A stretch of DNA of 64,000 bases from Zygnema cylindricum (GCA_037447655.1 JBBHKE010002758.1:1-64000); one strand, 5' to 3'; positions 9,449 to 20,874 are shown, numbered from the stretch's first letter. A program made the numbers and translations. Notes: generated by a model from the sequence alone, not told the origin.

Positions 9449-12400
9449 AAAGTTCAATGTCCATTTCTCATTGCACTCGAAGCTTACGTGTTGGAATCGG
9501 AAAATTCTGATGGTATGACACTCTTCATGTATTACCTCTTGGAGACTATGAGGAAATCTTAGGGAATCCATGGCTACAGAAATGGAATCCGACGATCGAT
9601 TGGCGAAGTGGAAACATGAGAGTGAAGAAAGGTGAATAAGAGTTTAAGGTAAAAACAAGAGTGGCGGGTAACGGAGCGGAAGAGGACGCCAACTTTCAGC
9701 CTTACAGCTTAAGAGGGCACTCAAGAAAGGGGAAACGATTGGTATGGCGATCGTCCAGCCAATGTAGGAGGCGAAGGAGGAGATTACGGAGGAATTGAAG
9801 AAAAAGGATGCCGTCTTTGACTCCAAAGAAGTTGACGACACCGGAAAGACTTCCGAAGAGGCCGCGCAAGTCGTGAAAAAGCTTCTCGAGGAGTACGTAG
9901 ATGTTTTTCCCCCGAGCTCCCTGAGGGATTACCTCTAAAGCGCAAAGTAGACCACAAGATAGAGCTTGTTCTTCGAGCGTTTCCCCCGGCTAATCGAATG
10001 TACAAAATGAGCTACACCGAATTGGATGAACTCAAAAAGCAAGTCTCGGAGTTGGTCCAAGCTGGAGCAATCGAACCGAGCAAGTCACTGTATGGAGCGC
10101 CCGTTCTCTTCGTGAATAAGAAAGATGGAGGCTTCCATATGTGTGTGGACTATCGAGCGCTAAAGAAGTTAACGTGAAGAATACGTACCCTTTACCGAGA
10201 ATAGATGAATTGCTGGATCGACTTTGAGGTGCTAAATATTTCTCGAAGATATGTTTGCGGAGCGGTTACCACCAGATCAGAATTGCAGAGGAGGATGTGG
10301 AAAAGGCAACGTTTAGAACTTGGTATGGCCATTTCCAGTTTCGGGTAATGCCGTACGGGTTGACTAATGCGCCAGCGACTTTTATGCATCTGATGAACTC
10401 TATCTTTTGGCAATATCTAGATGCGTTTGTAATCGTCTTTCTAGACGACATCTTGGTATATGGCCGAATGCTGGAGGATCATATGAAGCATTTACGGAAG
10501 GTCCTACAAGTCTTTCGGGAAAACAAGTTGTATGCAAATAGGAGTAAATGTGACTTCTTGAAGGAGAAAATTGATTTTCTGGGCCATGTGGTGAGCCGGA
10601 ACGGAATCGCGGTAGATCCGAGCAAAACGAGGGCAGTGAAGGAGTGGCCGCAGCCGGTGAATATTACGGAATTGCGGAGCTTTCTGGAATTATGCTCCTA
10701 CTATCGACGTTTTGTCGAAGGTTTCACAAAAATTGCTGCACCACTCACAGAATTGCTCAAGAACGACGTGCCCTACGAATGGAAACTAGCGCAAGGGGCA
10801 GCTTTTAACACACTAAAGGAGCGGTTGGTTACCGCCCTTGTGTTGGCTGTTCCCGACCCGGGCTTACCTTGGACGATAATTACAAACATCAGCGATACGG
10901 CTATTGGAGCGATCCTTATTTAGGATCAAAAAAAGGCCAACAACCCATTGCCTACAACAGTCGAAAGCTAAAGGCAGCGGAGCTTAACTGGGACACCCAT
11001 GAAAAGTTTACAATTGCGATCATCAACGCGCTAGAATTTTGGAAATGTTACGTTCAAAGGAAACGGATAACAATTATCACGGATCACCACGCCCTGCAGT
11101 ACCTGCAAACACAACCGAAGTTGTCAAAGAAACAAGTGCGATGGATGACATTTCTGTAGACATTCGGGCTGGAACTTGTCATTGAGTATAAGCCGGGTAA
11201 GACGAATCCGACGGATGCGCTGTCTAGAAGACCCGGAGTCGCTGCTCCTGTGGCACAGCAACGATCGCAAACATCGCAGGCTGTAGACGTGAGCTCTGTG
11301 AAAAAGAACACCGCAGCGTCGGACGCAGCGCAAGATCCGGAACTCAGCGCAGTCACTATTACGGTGCAAGTGGACGAGCTGTGGCTGAGTAGAATCAAGG
11401 TAGCGTATGACGAAGACAAGACATTAAAAGAACTGATAAATCGGAAGGTATTAGTTCGCACTGCTAATGGTATGTGGCGATACAGACCAAGTCTAACAGC
11501 GAGACTTTATGTTCCGACAAACCGAGAGCTACGTCATTCGATACTTAAAATAAGTCATGATGAACCGCTCAGTGGACATTTCGGCCGGGATAAAACAACC
11601 GCACGTGTCGCTAAGGCGTGTTATTGGCCAAACATGACTCGGGACATTGCGGAGTATGTCCGGACGTGTGACTCCCGTAACATAAACAAATCAGAATCAG
11701 ATCACCAGGGTCTGTTACAATCCCTTCCGATACCATCTACTCCTTGGGAAGCGATTTCGATGGACTTCATCGTTGCTCTCCTGTTGACCAAGGAAGGTTA
11801 TGACTCTATTTTCGTCGTCGTGGATTACTTGACGAAAATGGCCCATTTCTTACCCACAACAACCACAGCCACAGCGAGAGATGTGGCAGACTTATTCTTT
11901 CGAGAGATATTCCGCCATCACCGACTCCCAAAGAGGATCGTCAGCGACCGGGATCGAAAATTTGTGAGTCACTTTTGGAGAAGTGTGTTCGAGCTGTGTG
12001 GAACGTAGCTGGCCATGTCCACAGCTTACCACCCTCAAACGGATGGTCAGACTGAGAGGGTGAATCAGACTTTGGAGGAGGCGTTGCGGGCTTATGTTTC
12101 GGTGCACCAAACGGATTGGGTAAACCATCTAACAACGATTGAGGTGGCGTAAAACAGTGCGGTGCACTCGCCCACGAATGCTACGCCATTCTCCTTCAAT
12201 AGACGACAACCCACCCTTCCACAAAACTTATTGGTCGCCGAATGCCCTACGCCGGCAGCTCGGGATTTTGCCAAAACGTTGCAAGGGAACCTGGAAAAGG
12301 CGGCGACGGCACTCCAACTGGCAAAGGATCTTTAAAAGTCGCAGGCTAACTCTCACCGAAAAGAAAACGTTTTCAGCATGGGTGATAAGGTTCGCCTTAA

Positions 12401-12840
12401 TATGGCAAACCTCTCCTTACCGGGTGCCTTCTCTAAGAAATTAGCACCGAAATTCACGCGCCCATTCACGGTTATGTCACGTGTGGGAGAGGTGGCTTAT
12501 AAATTGGATATTCCGACAAAATGGCATATCCACAATGTCTTCTATGTTTCCCTGCTTAAACCATTTAGAGACCTTGATTCGATATTTCCTAATCGACGGC
12601 AGAATAATCCTTTGCCCCCTGTTCACGGTACCTCAGACGAGTATGAGGTGGAGGAGATACTTCAGTCACGCCGCTCTTGAAATTCCAACGCCAGCCAATA
12701 TCTGGTGCGTTGGAAGGGCTACGGCGCTGAGGACGACTCTTGGGTAAACGAGAAGGATCTGCATTCTCCTGAGTTGCAACGCCGGTTTCAGAAAAAAATG
12801 AGGACACTAGCTTCACCGGAGGGGCAATCGCAGCGGCCGC
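9449..12840 (+). pseudogene. pol: Gypsy copy 1 pol with chromodomain
   Basis: RT core is at 10255-10923 with FLDD at about 10440, RNase H at about 10860-11200, the HHCC finger at about 11545-11690 (HFGRDKTTARV, then a finger whose first cysteine pair reads CDSR so one cysteine is lost), integrase core at 11750-12110 (MDFIVALLL; SDRDRKF), and the C-terminal chromodomain at about 12620-12780 (EYEVEEILQSR; YLVRWKGYGAEDDSW). The chromodomain is the class mark of chromoviruses and is known to steer integration to marked chromatin. Stops at 9769, 10921, 11157 and 12006 and several frameshifts inactivate it. Confidence 0.9.
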
Positions 12841-12842
12841 AA

Positions 12843-13150
12843 TAAAAGGACGAATCACAGAGACGGAACCATTGCAATTATACTAGGGACGCGGCGAGGA
12901 CACGCATCGACGATGTTACCTCACTTCGGCGATACAACGGCGCAACCACCGCAGCGCAATATGGATACAGTACCATCAGAGGAAGGCAGCACCACGCTGA
13001 CAGGAAAACCAAACATCGCAATTTTGTTTCACCACATTGGTGACAACGAACACTCGGTTTCGCCGCAGCAGCGCAGTTTTATAAACGTTGGACGTTGCGA
13101 TACCCTCGCACACGACGACGCTTCACAGAGTCCAAACGTATAACCCTCAA
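12843..13150 (+). other. 3' untranslated stretch of gypsy copy 1
   Basis: This aligns with 19160-19463 of copy 2 (shared words GGGGACGCG, GGTGACAACGAAC, TCGGTTTCGCCGCA, CAAACGT, AACCCTCAA) but runs directly into the LTR at 13151. No purine-rich tract precedes the LTR here, unlike copy 2. The extra ORF found in copy 2 is absent. Confidence 0.7.
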
Positions 13151-13660
13151 GTGTAACAGGGTTACAGAATTGGTTACTTAGTGGCTAGGGCTAGGCTGCT
13201 ATAGTTGCGATTTCAGAGCAACGCAGTTGCGATTCCACAGCAGCGCAGCTGCGATTCCAGACCAGCGCAGCATAACAACATAGTAGCATAGCAACTTAGT
13301 GGCGTAGCAACTTAGTAGCGCAGCAGCAGCGCAGCATAGCAACGCCGCAAAATGTAGATTGACCTGTATAGTTCTAGAACAAAGTTTTGGATAGATCTCG
13401 GTTGATCGTGAAGGTCCACGTGTACAGCTGTATAGTACTAAGTTGACTAGCATTTGTTAGTTTAAATAGTGGAGTAAGACCTAGTGAATGAGACCTCAAG
13501 TAGACCTACACAGCCAGCGCAACCTTGTACTCTCTTCTAAGTAATCAAGCGCAACCTTGTCTGTGAGTTCTGTGTACTCCTGCTGTTGCTACGGGAAGAT
13601 CCTTGGTGTTTTCCGCTGTGCACTGTGACGGGTTGTGGTGTATTGTTGCCTCTTTTACAC
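13151..13660 (+). repeat. gypsy LTR shared by copies 1 and 2
   Basis: It begins TGTAACAGGG and ends TCTTTTACA(C) immediately before the primer site. About 510 bp. It carries a block rich in GCAGCGCAGC, AGCAACGCAG and TAGCAACTTAGT words (13210-13345) and the conserved CAAGCGCAACCTTGTCTGTGAG region near the 3' end. It serves as 3' LTR of the truncated upstream copy and 5' LTR of copy 2. Confidence 0.88.
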
Positions 13661-13672
13661 TGGTATCAGAGC
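13661..13672 (+). other. primer binding site, 3' end of initiator tRNA-Met
   Basis: TGGTATCAGAGC is the standard plant initiator tRNA-Met complement, 12 of 12. It immediately follows the LTR and is 21 bases before the gag start. Confidence 0.93.
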
Positions 13673-13693
13673 TGTTAATCGTGACTCGACAGC

Positions 13694-15310
13694 ATGGATG
13701 GACACGGCGTATCCATTACAGAATTGTTGGCGCAAGTTCTCAGGGAGTTGGAAAGTGTGAGATTACAGAACGCGCAGCTGAGTAACACCGTCACAGCCTT
13801 GGAATCGCGTCTAGGGGAGCGACCTCATGGAGGCGTAGAGAGAGACTCCCGGAGACCGAAATTAAGACTTCCCGATGAGTTTGACCCTGCAAGACACAAG
13901 AACCTTGACTCATGGCTATTCTCCGTGGCGAACTATCTCGAGAATTTTCCTAGCCTATCGGATCGTGAGAAGATTCACTACGCGGGTGGTCTTCTTAAAG
14001 GGGCAGCGGGGGCTTGGTGGAGAACATTGGTAGAGGACGATGAGTCACCGACCGTCTGGGCGCTCTTCGTTCAACTCCTCCGCGACACTTGGCAGCCCGT
14101 CAACACGATGAAGGCGGCGAGAGATAAGATCGCAGTATTGAAGCAACGAACTTCAGTGATGGAGTTTACGCAGCGGTTCTTCGAGTGTAAAGTTCAAATA
14201 CCTAAGATGACGGAGGATGAAGCTGTGGATCGCTTCGTGAAGGGGCTTAAGTCGTCTATTCGTAGAGATGTGGAACAATGGCTTGCACGGGAAAGCACGA
14301 CTCCTCCTCTCTCATCAATCATCCAGTTTGCAAAGCGGACCGATTTGGTCGACTTTAACCTCCGGAGACCTTATCACTACGGGTCGAGCAGTAGCGGAGG
14401 AAACCGACGACACGAAGGTCCAACCCCCATGGAGCTCGCCGCAATTAATGAGGATAAAGAAGCGGTCAACGTCCTGCGGAAAAATAAGAAAACCACCAAG
14501 ACCAAGACCAATGACTTGTCCCCCGAGGAAATCCAGCGGAGGAGGCAAAATGGCCTATGCTTCCATTGCGGTTCTCCAAATCATATGGCTCGAGAGTGTC
14601 CAAAACGGAAAGGTCCCAAAAAGGGAAAACTTACCGTTATGAGGTTAGCCGGTGAAGGAGGAGACCCTTTGATATTTCAGGGTCAAATAGGAGTAAGTGC
14701 AATTAACTTCATGGTGGACTCCGGAGCATCGGGGAACTTCATTAACGAGGCGACGGTGAAAAGGTTGAAACTTCCTCTTGTAGTACTAAATGATCATCAG
14801 TCGGTACAATTGGCCGACAGAGGTTCCTTATCCATTACCCATCGTACCCCGAGGTTATGCGTCTGCATTGGGAAGTTCCGATGGTACGACACGCTTCACG
14901 TATTGCCTCTCGGGGACCATGAGGTAATCTTGGGGAAACAATGGCTGCAAAAATGGAATGCGACAATTGATTGGAGAAGTGGCGCCATGAGAGTGAAGAA
15001 AGGTGAAGAAGAGTTCGAGGTAAAAGCGGGAGCGGCTGGTAAGGGAGCGGAAAAGGGACGCCTGCTTTCGGCCTTACAGCTTAAGAGGGCACTCAAGAAA
15101 TGGGAAACGATTGGTATGGCGGTCGTCCAGCCAATGGAGGAGGCGAAGGAGGAGATTACGGAGGAATTGAAGAAAAAGGATGCCGTCTTTGACTCCAAAG
15201 AAGTTGACGACACCGGAAAGACTTCCGAAGAGGCCGCGCAAGTCGTGAAAAAGCTTCTCGAGGAGTACGTAGATGTTTTTCCCCCGAGCTCCCTGAGGGA
15301 TTACCTCTAA
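13694..15310 (+). CDS. gag: Gypsy copy 2 gag-protease frame
   Basis: 538 codons, open from ATG 33 bases after the primer site, the first ATG after the LTR. The gag capsid region (about residues 60-210) contains LPDEFDPARHKNLDSWLFSV and GAAGAWWRTL patterns of plant Ty3/gypsy gag. The CCHC zinc knuckle CFHCGSPNHMARECPK is at about residues 287-302. The retropepsin loop VDSGASGNF is at about 343-351. The frame ends at TAA 15308-15310, one base out of frame with RT, at a T5C5 run. The same offset occurs in copy 1. The frame is well preserved and could make gag and protease but not the full polyprotein. Confidence 0.9.
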   Translation: MDGHGVSITELLAQVLRELESVRLQNAQLSNTVTALESRLGERPHGGVERDSRRPKLRLPDEFDPARHKNLDSWLFSVANYLENFPSLSDREKIHYAGGLLKGAAGAWWRTLVEDDESPTVWALFVQLLRDTWQPVNTMKAARDKIAVLKQRTSVMEFTQRFFECKVQIPKMTEDEAVDRFVKGLKSSIRRDVEQWLARESTTPPLSSIIQFAKRTDLVDFNLRRPYHYGSSSSGGNRRHEGPTPMELAAINEDKEAVNVLRKNKKTTKTKTNDLSPEEIQRRRQNGLCFHCGSPNHMARECPKRKGPKKGKLTVMRLAGEGGDPLIFQGQIGVSAINFMVDSGASGNFINEATVKRLKLPLVVLNDHQSVQLADRGSLSITHRTPRLCVCIGKFRWYDTLHVLPLGDHEVILGKQWLQKWNATIDWRSGAMRVKKGEEEFEVKAGAAGKGAEKGRLLSALQLKRALKKWETIGMAVVQPMEEAKEEITEELKKKDAVFDSKEVDDTGKTSEEAAQVVKKLLEEYVDVFPPSSLRDYL

Positions 15311-17431
15311 AGCGCAAAGTAGACCACAAGATAGAGCTTGTTCTTCGAGCGTTTCCCCCGGCTAATCGAATGTACAAAATGAGCTACACCGAATTGGATG
15401 AACTCAAAAAGCAAGTCTCGGAGTTGGTCCAAGCTGGAGCAATCGAACCGAGCAAGTCACTGTATGGAGCGCCCGTTCTCTTCGTGAATAAGAAAGATGG
15501 AGGCTTCCATATGTGTGTGGACTATCGAGCGCTAAAGAAGTTAACGTGAAGAATACGTACCCTTTACCGAGAATAGATGAATTGCTGGATCGACTTTGAG
15601 GTGCTAAATATTTCTCGAAGATATGTTTGCGGAGCGGTTACCACCAGATCAGAATTGCAGAGGAGGATGTGGAAAAGGCAACGTTTAGAACTTGGTATGG
15701 CCATTTCCAGTTTCGGGTAATGCCGTACGGGTTGACTAATGCGCCAGCGACTTTTATGCATCTGATGAACTCTATCTTTTGGCAATATCTAGATGCGTTT
15801 GTAATCGTCTTTCTAGACGACATCTTGGTATATGGCCGAATGCTGGAGGATCATATGAAGCATTTACGGAAGGTCCTACAGGTCTTTCGGGAAAACAAGT
15901 TGTATGCAAATAGGAGTAAATGTGACTTCTTGAAGGAGAAAATTGATTTTCTGGGCCATGTGATGAGCCGGAACGGAATCGCACTGGATACGAACAAAAC
16001 AAGGGCAGTGAAGAAATGGCCGCAACCGGCCAATATTACGGAATTACGCAGCTTTCTAAGATTATGCTCCTACTATCGATGTTTTGTCGATGGTTTCACC
16101 AAAATCGCTACACCACTCACTGATTACTCAAGAATGACGTGCCCTACGAGTGGAAATCGGCGCAAGGGGCAGCGTTTAACACGCTAAAGAAGCTGTTGGT
16201 TACCGCCCCTGTGTTAGTTGTTCCCGACCCGGACTTACATTGGACAATAATCACAGACGCCAGCGATTCGGCTATTAGAGCAATCCTTATGTAGGATCAA
16301 GGAAAAGGCGTAGAGCCCATTGCCTACGACAGTCGAAAACTAAAGGCAGCGAAGCTTAACTGGGCCACCCATGAAAAATAAACAATTGCGGTCATGAATG
16401 CGTTGGAGGTTTGGAAATGCTACCTTCAAGGGAAGCGGATAACAACCATCACGCATCACCACGCCCTACAGTACCTACAAACACAGCTAAAATTGTCCAA
16501 GGAACAAGTGAGGTGGATGACATTTCTTCATACCTTCAAGCCGGAACTTGCTATTAAGTATAAGCCGGGCAAGACGAACTCAGCGGATGCGCTGTCAAGA
16601 AGACCCGGAGTGGCTGCGCCAGCGGCGGAGCAACTATCGCAGGCATCGGATGATGTCAACGGAAGCTCAGCGAAGATAAACACCGCAACGTCGGACGCAG
16701 CCCAGGATCCGAAGCTCAGCGCAGTTATGAGTACGTTGCAAGTGGACGAGCAATGGCTAAGTAGGACCAACGCCGCTTACAGCGAAAAACGAGACATTAA
16801 AAGTTACATCATGTAATACTTAAAATGAGTCACGACAAGCCACTCAGTGGACATTTTGGGCGGGATAAAACAACCACAGGTGTCGTTGAGGCGTATTACT
16901 GGCCGAACATGACTCGCAATATTGCAGAGTATGTCCGAACGTGTGAGTCTTGTAATAGGAAAAAATCGGAATCGGGATATCAAGGTGTGTTGCTGCCCCT
17001 CCAGATACTATGTGTTCCTTGGGAGGCGATCTCGATGGATTTCATCGTGGCTCTCCCGTTGACTGAGGAGGGCTATGACTCAATCTTCGTTGTCATGGTC
17101 TATTTGACAAAAATAGCTCATTTCCTACCCACGTCAACTACAGCCACTGCGTGGGATGTCGCGGACTTGTTCTTTCGGGAGATATTTTGCCATCATGGAC
17201 TTCTGAGGAAGATCGTCAGTGACCGAGATCAGAAATTTGTAAGCCACTTTTGGAGAAACCTATTTGAGATGTGTGGCACAAAGTTGGCCATGTCCACAGC
17301 TTATCACCCTCAAACTGATGGTCAGACTGAAAGGGTGAATCGAACTTTGGAGGAGGCTTTGCGAGCGTACGTCTCCATCCACCAAACGGTTTGGGTGAAA
17401 TATTTAACGGCAATCGATGTTACGTACAAAA
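15311..17431 (+). pseudogene. pol: Gypsy copy 2 RT, RNase H and integrase (5' part)
   Basis: RT is entered in the shifted frame at about 15296 (PEGLPLKRKV). A base loss near 15541, a TGA at about 15598 and a break near 16120 interrupt it. RT core 15627-16115 has FLDDILVYG at about 15812. RNase H is split across 16200-16560. The HHCC finger is intact at about 16845-16965 (HFGRDKTTT ... CESCNRKK). Integrase core 17020-17430 has SMDFIVALPL and SDRDQKF. It ends at the solo LTR inserted at 17432. It continues at 18481. Confidence 0.9.
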
Positions 17432-18480
17432 TGTAGAAACTAATGGTTTTATTAGTATTTTCTAGGTCTGAAAAGAAATATAGAAGTCGAGGCAGTCTAT
17501 CTCTAACTTCTCTCTCCAACTCTCAAACTTGTCGCAGTCACTGAGAAATTGGAGAGGAGGCTAGAGCCATGGCTACCTTGGCTATCCTGAGGTTTACGGG
17601 AATTTAATATTAGGGTTTATTAATTTATTTAAAAGGTATGTGCCGGCGGCAGGATTTGATCCTTGTACCTACTGGCCGGCAGACAGGAAATAGCCGGTAG
17701 CCTTAGCCGTTAAGTCTAGCCGTAGTGTTACGTAACATATAGTTTGATATTTATTTAAATGATTATACGTGCGATAAATCATTTAACTGAAATGGATTAC
17801 GGGATACATAGATCCAGTAATATATTATGTACGAATTACGGTACGGGCAAAAATCAGTACCGCACATTTATTTCGTAAGTGAAACAAATACCGCGCATGT
17901 ATTTATTACGGCTATGATTAAATCCGAATTTAATCGAACAGCCGGGATTAGCGCCGAGATCGCGGAGGAAGATTTCGGCGGTTTGTGGCCATCGCCACAT
18001 CGGATGACGCGTGGCAAAATTCCGTTGGATTGTGGAATCTTTGGAGATTATGGCACCGAATCCGGATTTGACATGTGTCGACATTTTGGCCATGTCGTAC
18101 AATGTCCGTACATAAAGTACACCGGCAGCTGTACTTTTGCGTACGAAACTCAATTCTGATTGGTTCCGTTCATCAGTAGATAGAGTCTGTGAGAGAGATA
18201 GGACTTAGAAAAATTAGAAGATAGGACCCCCTCTCCCAGAGAGCTTCTATACAAAAGGTCAACTTTGACCCTCCATAACTTACTGCTCAGGGGAGCAAAT
18301 TCAGAGATTCTTTTTGCTACCGACTCAGGGGAGTCTTACCTTTACAGGGTTGCAGGTGGTTAGGGCTTTTGTCCGCCAGGGTGGTAGTTGTTTTTTCTGG
18401 AACTTAAAGGGGTCAGGATTATCCTAGAGGCTTCTTGGAAGCTGTATACTCTGAGAACTTATGGAGGTCTCAGTGTTTCA
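17432..18480 (+). repeat. solo Copia-A LTR inside gypsy integrase
   Basis: 1049 bp from TGTAGAAACTAATGG to GGTCTCAGTGTTTCA. It is flanked by CAAAA (17427-17431) and CAACA (18481-18485), a 5-base duplication with one change. Gypsy integrase resumes immediately, as seen by alignment to copy 1 around 12150. It contains TATACAAAA and the palindrome GGTCAACTTTGACC at 18257-18270, and an antisense tRNA-like module at 17641-17720. No internal copia sequence remains, so it formed by LTR-LTR recombination. Confidence 0.93.
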
Positions 18481-19159
18481 CAACATTGCTATACACTCGT
18501 CCACGAATTCTACGCCCTTCTCCCTCAATGGCCGACAGTCCACACTACCCCAAAATCTATTGGTGGCAAACTGCCCTACACCCGAAACTCTAGATTTTGC
18601 CCAAAAGATGCAAGGGTACCTGGAAAAGGCAGCAAAGGCGCTCCAATTCGCCAAGGATCGCTAAAAGTTGCAGGTTGACACTCATCGAAAACACATTGTT
18701 TTCAGCGTGGGTGATGAAGTCTGCCTTAATATGGCAAACTTATCATTGCCTGGTGCCCTCTTGAAGAAATTGGCACCAAAATTTACGCGGCTGTACACCG
18801 TTTTTTCGCGGGTGGTAGAGGTGGCATAGTAGTTGGATATATCCGCAGACTGGCATATCCACAATGTTTTCTATGTTTCCTTTCTCAAACCATTTCGCGA
18901 CCCCGATTCGATATTTCTTGGTCGACGATTGAATACTCCTTTACCGCCCGTTAAAGGTACTTCGGATGAGTTTGAGGTGGAAGAGATTATTCAGTCACGT
19001 CGCTCTCGAGATTCCAACTCTCGCCAATATTTGGTGTGTTGGAAGGGCTACGAGGTTGAGGAGGACTCTTGGGTGGACGAGGACGATCTGCATTCACCTA
19101 AGTTGCTGCGCCGGTTTCACTTTGCTTCACCGGAGGGGCATACGGAGTGGCAACGTTAA
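18481..19159 (+). pseudogene. pol: Gypsy copy 2 integrase C-terminus and chromodomain
   Basis: This continues the frame broken by the solo LTR. The chromodomain at about 18960-19090 reads FEVEEIIQSRRS and YLVCWKGYEVEEDSWVDEDD, with the aromatic and acidic positions expected of chromovirus chromodomains. The segment 18833-19159 is open for 108 codons. A frame break lies near 18660 and a stop at about 18827. Confidence 0.9.
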
Positions 19160-19594
19160 AAGAGCGAATTGCAGCATCGCAACCATCGCACTAATATTGG
19201 GGACGCGATGACGAAACACAGATGCGATGTTACCACACCGCAGGGTTATAGCTGCGCAGCCACCGCAGCGCAGCACGGCTATGGTGCCATCAGAAGAGCG
19301 CAGCGCCACAGCTGCGCTGACACGAAAACGCAACGACGCAATTATGTTCAACCACATTAGTGACAACGAACCCTCGGTTTCGCCGCAATTTTACAAATGT
19401 ACGACGCTGTGATAATCTCTCACGTTGTGACACTTCACAGATCCCAAACGTGAAACCCTCAACCTTTTGTGATAAAGTAGCCATCCTCCCTCGCAACCAA
19501 ACCTAGTATAGGCAGTTTAGAGAGTTATTCACTCCGCACCGCCAGCTTATCTTCGCTTCTAGATTTGCCTGAATTGTCATACACGACAGTATCC
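19160..19594 (+). other. 3' region between chromodomain and extra ORF
   Basis: 19160-19463 aligns with 12843-13150 of copy 1, then the copies part exactly at AACCCTCAA: copy 1 enters its LTR, copy 2 continues into about 130 bases of leader-like sequence before the ATG at 19595. No coding frame is seen here. Confidence 0.6.
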
Positions 19595-20874
19595 ATGGCG
19601 TCTTCCTCTTCTCCACCACCAAAAAAGATGAGACTGGTACAAGTGGGGAAAGGGGATATGACCCGTCCTGATAGATTGTTAGTGGCAGCGGAGACCATGG
19701 TAGAGGCATGACGAAGAAGAGTGGTTGAAGCCGAGACAGAACCAGAGGAATCCGCCAGTAGCAAGACTAGACCGGCGGAGACCTGTGGAGGGGAGGGGTC
19801 AGAAAATTCACAAGACCCCGAGTATAACCCACTACATGAGGGGGATCAAGAAGATGAGGAGGATCATGAGCTCTCAAAGGCGGAGGAGCCAGTGCGGGAA
19901 CGAACACCTTCGCTAATCGAGGAACGCCCCTCGGATTTGGAGGTGATGAGAGACCCCAACAAAGAGAGTACCCTAGACCGGCAGTCCTTTGAAAGCTCGG
20001 AAAAGAAAACGGAAGCACAATACCCTAGTGGAGACGAGGTGTTCCTCCTTTCGGGAAGTCAAAGGGAGACGGCCGAGGAGAGTAAAAAGGGAGATGAAAT
20101 TCTCGATTACCTCTTTCCACTCCCTGTCAACACGCAGCATCCGGATCTCAACTTCAGCTTCGCGAAGCGCTTTTATAGGGATCCAAAGGAGTGGTCGAGG
20201 TGTGGCATACAGGAAAGCTTGGGGATCCTATCTTTTTCCCATCCAACGTAACGTCACACCCAGATTCGAATTTTATGTAGATAAAGGACCTCGGGAACAA
20301 CTAGAAGGGTTATGTGCAGCTAAACCCCCATGCCTTGCTGTTTATGGAAGTAGTTGAGGATAACTACCGGTACAGGGTAGATGTTCCCGGGTTGCTTTGC
20401 CAATATCACCCGTGGGATGTCCGCCTTCATGACATCATCTCTTTGGCAGAGGTAACACCTAAGTTACAAGCACTCAAGTTGGCTCGGAGGAATGCTCTGC
20501 AACGGGCCCGAGCAGCCACGAAACATGTGTCCTTCAAGCTAAGGAAGGTACCTAGGTGGGAACCGGCTGAAGTAGAAGCGGAAGAGGTAGTGCAACTTAC
20601 AAAACCCGAAGCACTCCAAATTCCGGCTCCCGAAGTGCCTCCATTGACGGCCATTCCGCCGCAAACCGAAGGACCAGAGGCTGTACCAGAGTAAGGGGAG
20701 AACCAATTTCGGGAGCGAATCACTTAGAGACAATTGGCAGAGGCAAACCATCATGTTGCGCTACTGGAGACCTGATGTGAGCAGCTCCAAAACCAACTCG
20801 ACACCCTCCAACATGAGTTCGAAGAGTACCGTGAAGAGACGTACTGTATCCTCCGGCAATTGCAGTTTCCTTAA
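19595..20874 (+). pseudogene. extra sense ORF between gypsy chromodomain and 3' LTR
   Basis: Unrecognised protein of about 425 codons if lesions are ignored. It starts ATG GCG TCT at 19595 with a basic PPPKKMR segment. A TGA at 19709 is in frame, then an acidic Glu-rich tract follows (19721-20090; for example DQEDEEDHELS). A better-structured central part spans two frame changes (about 20200 and 20300; FAKRFYRDPKEW, then FMEVVEDNYRYRVDVPGLL and LARRNALQRARAA). After a TAA at 20692 the same frame continues to 20874 with in-frame TAG and TGA and a heptad-like coiled-coil (EQLQNQLDTLQHEFEEY). No signal peptide, membrane segment, zinc knuckle or protease motif is visible, so it does not look like env, gag or pol. 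It could be a captured host gene. It is absent from copy 1. Confidence 0.6.

Larger units (their letters stand above)
9449..13660 (+). mobile_element. Gypsy copy 1, 5'-truncated chromovirus-type element
   Basis: Homology to gypsy copy 2 begins at about 9449 in the C-terminal part of the protease. RT, RNase H, integrase and chromodomain follow in gypsy order, then a 3' untranslated stretch and an LTR at 13151-13660. Its own 5' LTR, gag and most of the protease are missing. The LTR at its end is also the 5' LTR of copy 2, so the two copies form an LTR-sharing tandem. Confidence 0.9.

Noticed and set aside
15288-15310. Programmed frameshift between gypsy protease and RT at the T5C5 run
   Set aside because: The offset is shared by both copies only because it lies in the near-identical converted block, which also holds plain lesions (a lost base near 15541, a TGA near 15598). 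A decay mutation is simpler.
19595-20874. Envelope gene in gypsy copy 2
   Set aside because: No signal peptide, hydrophobic membrane span or fusion-peptide-like stretch is visible; the product is acidic and coiled-coil-like.
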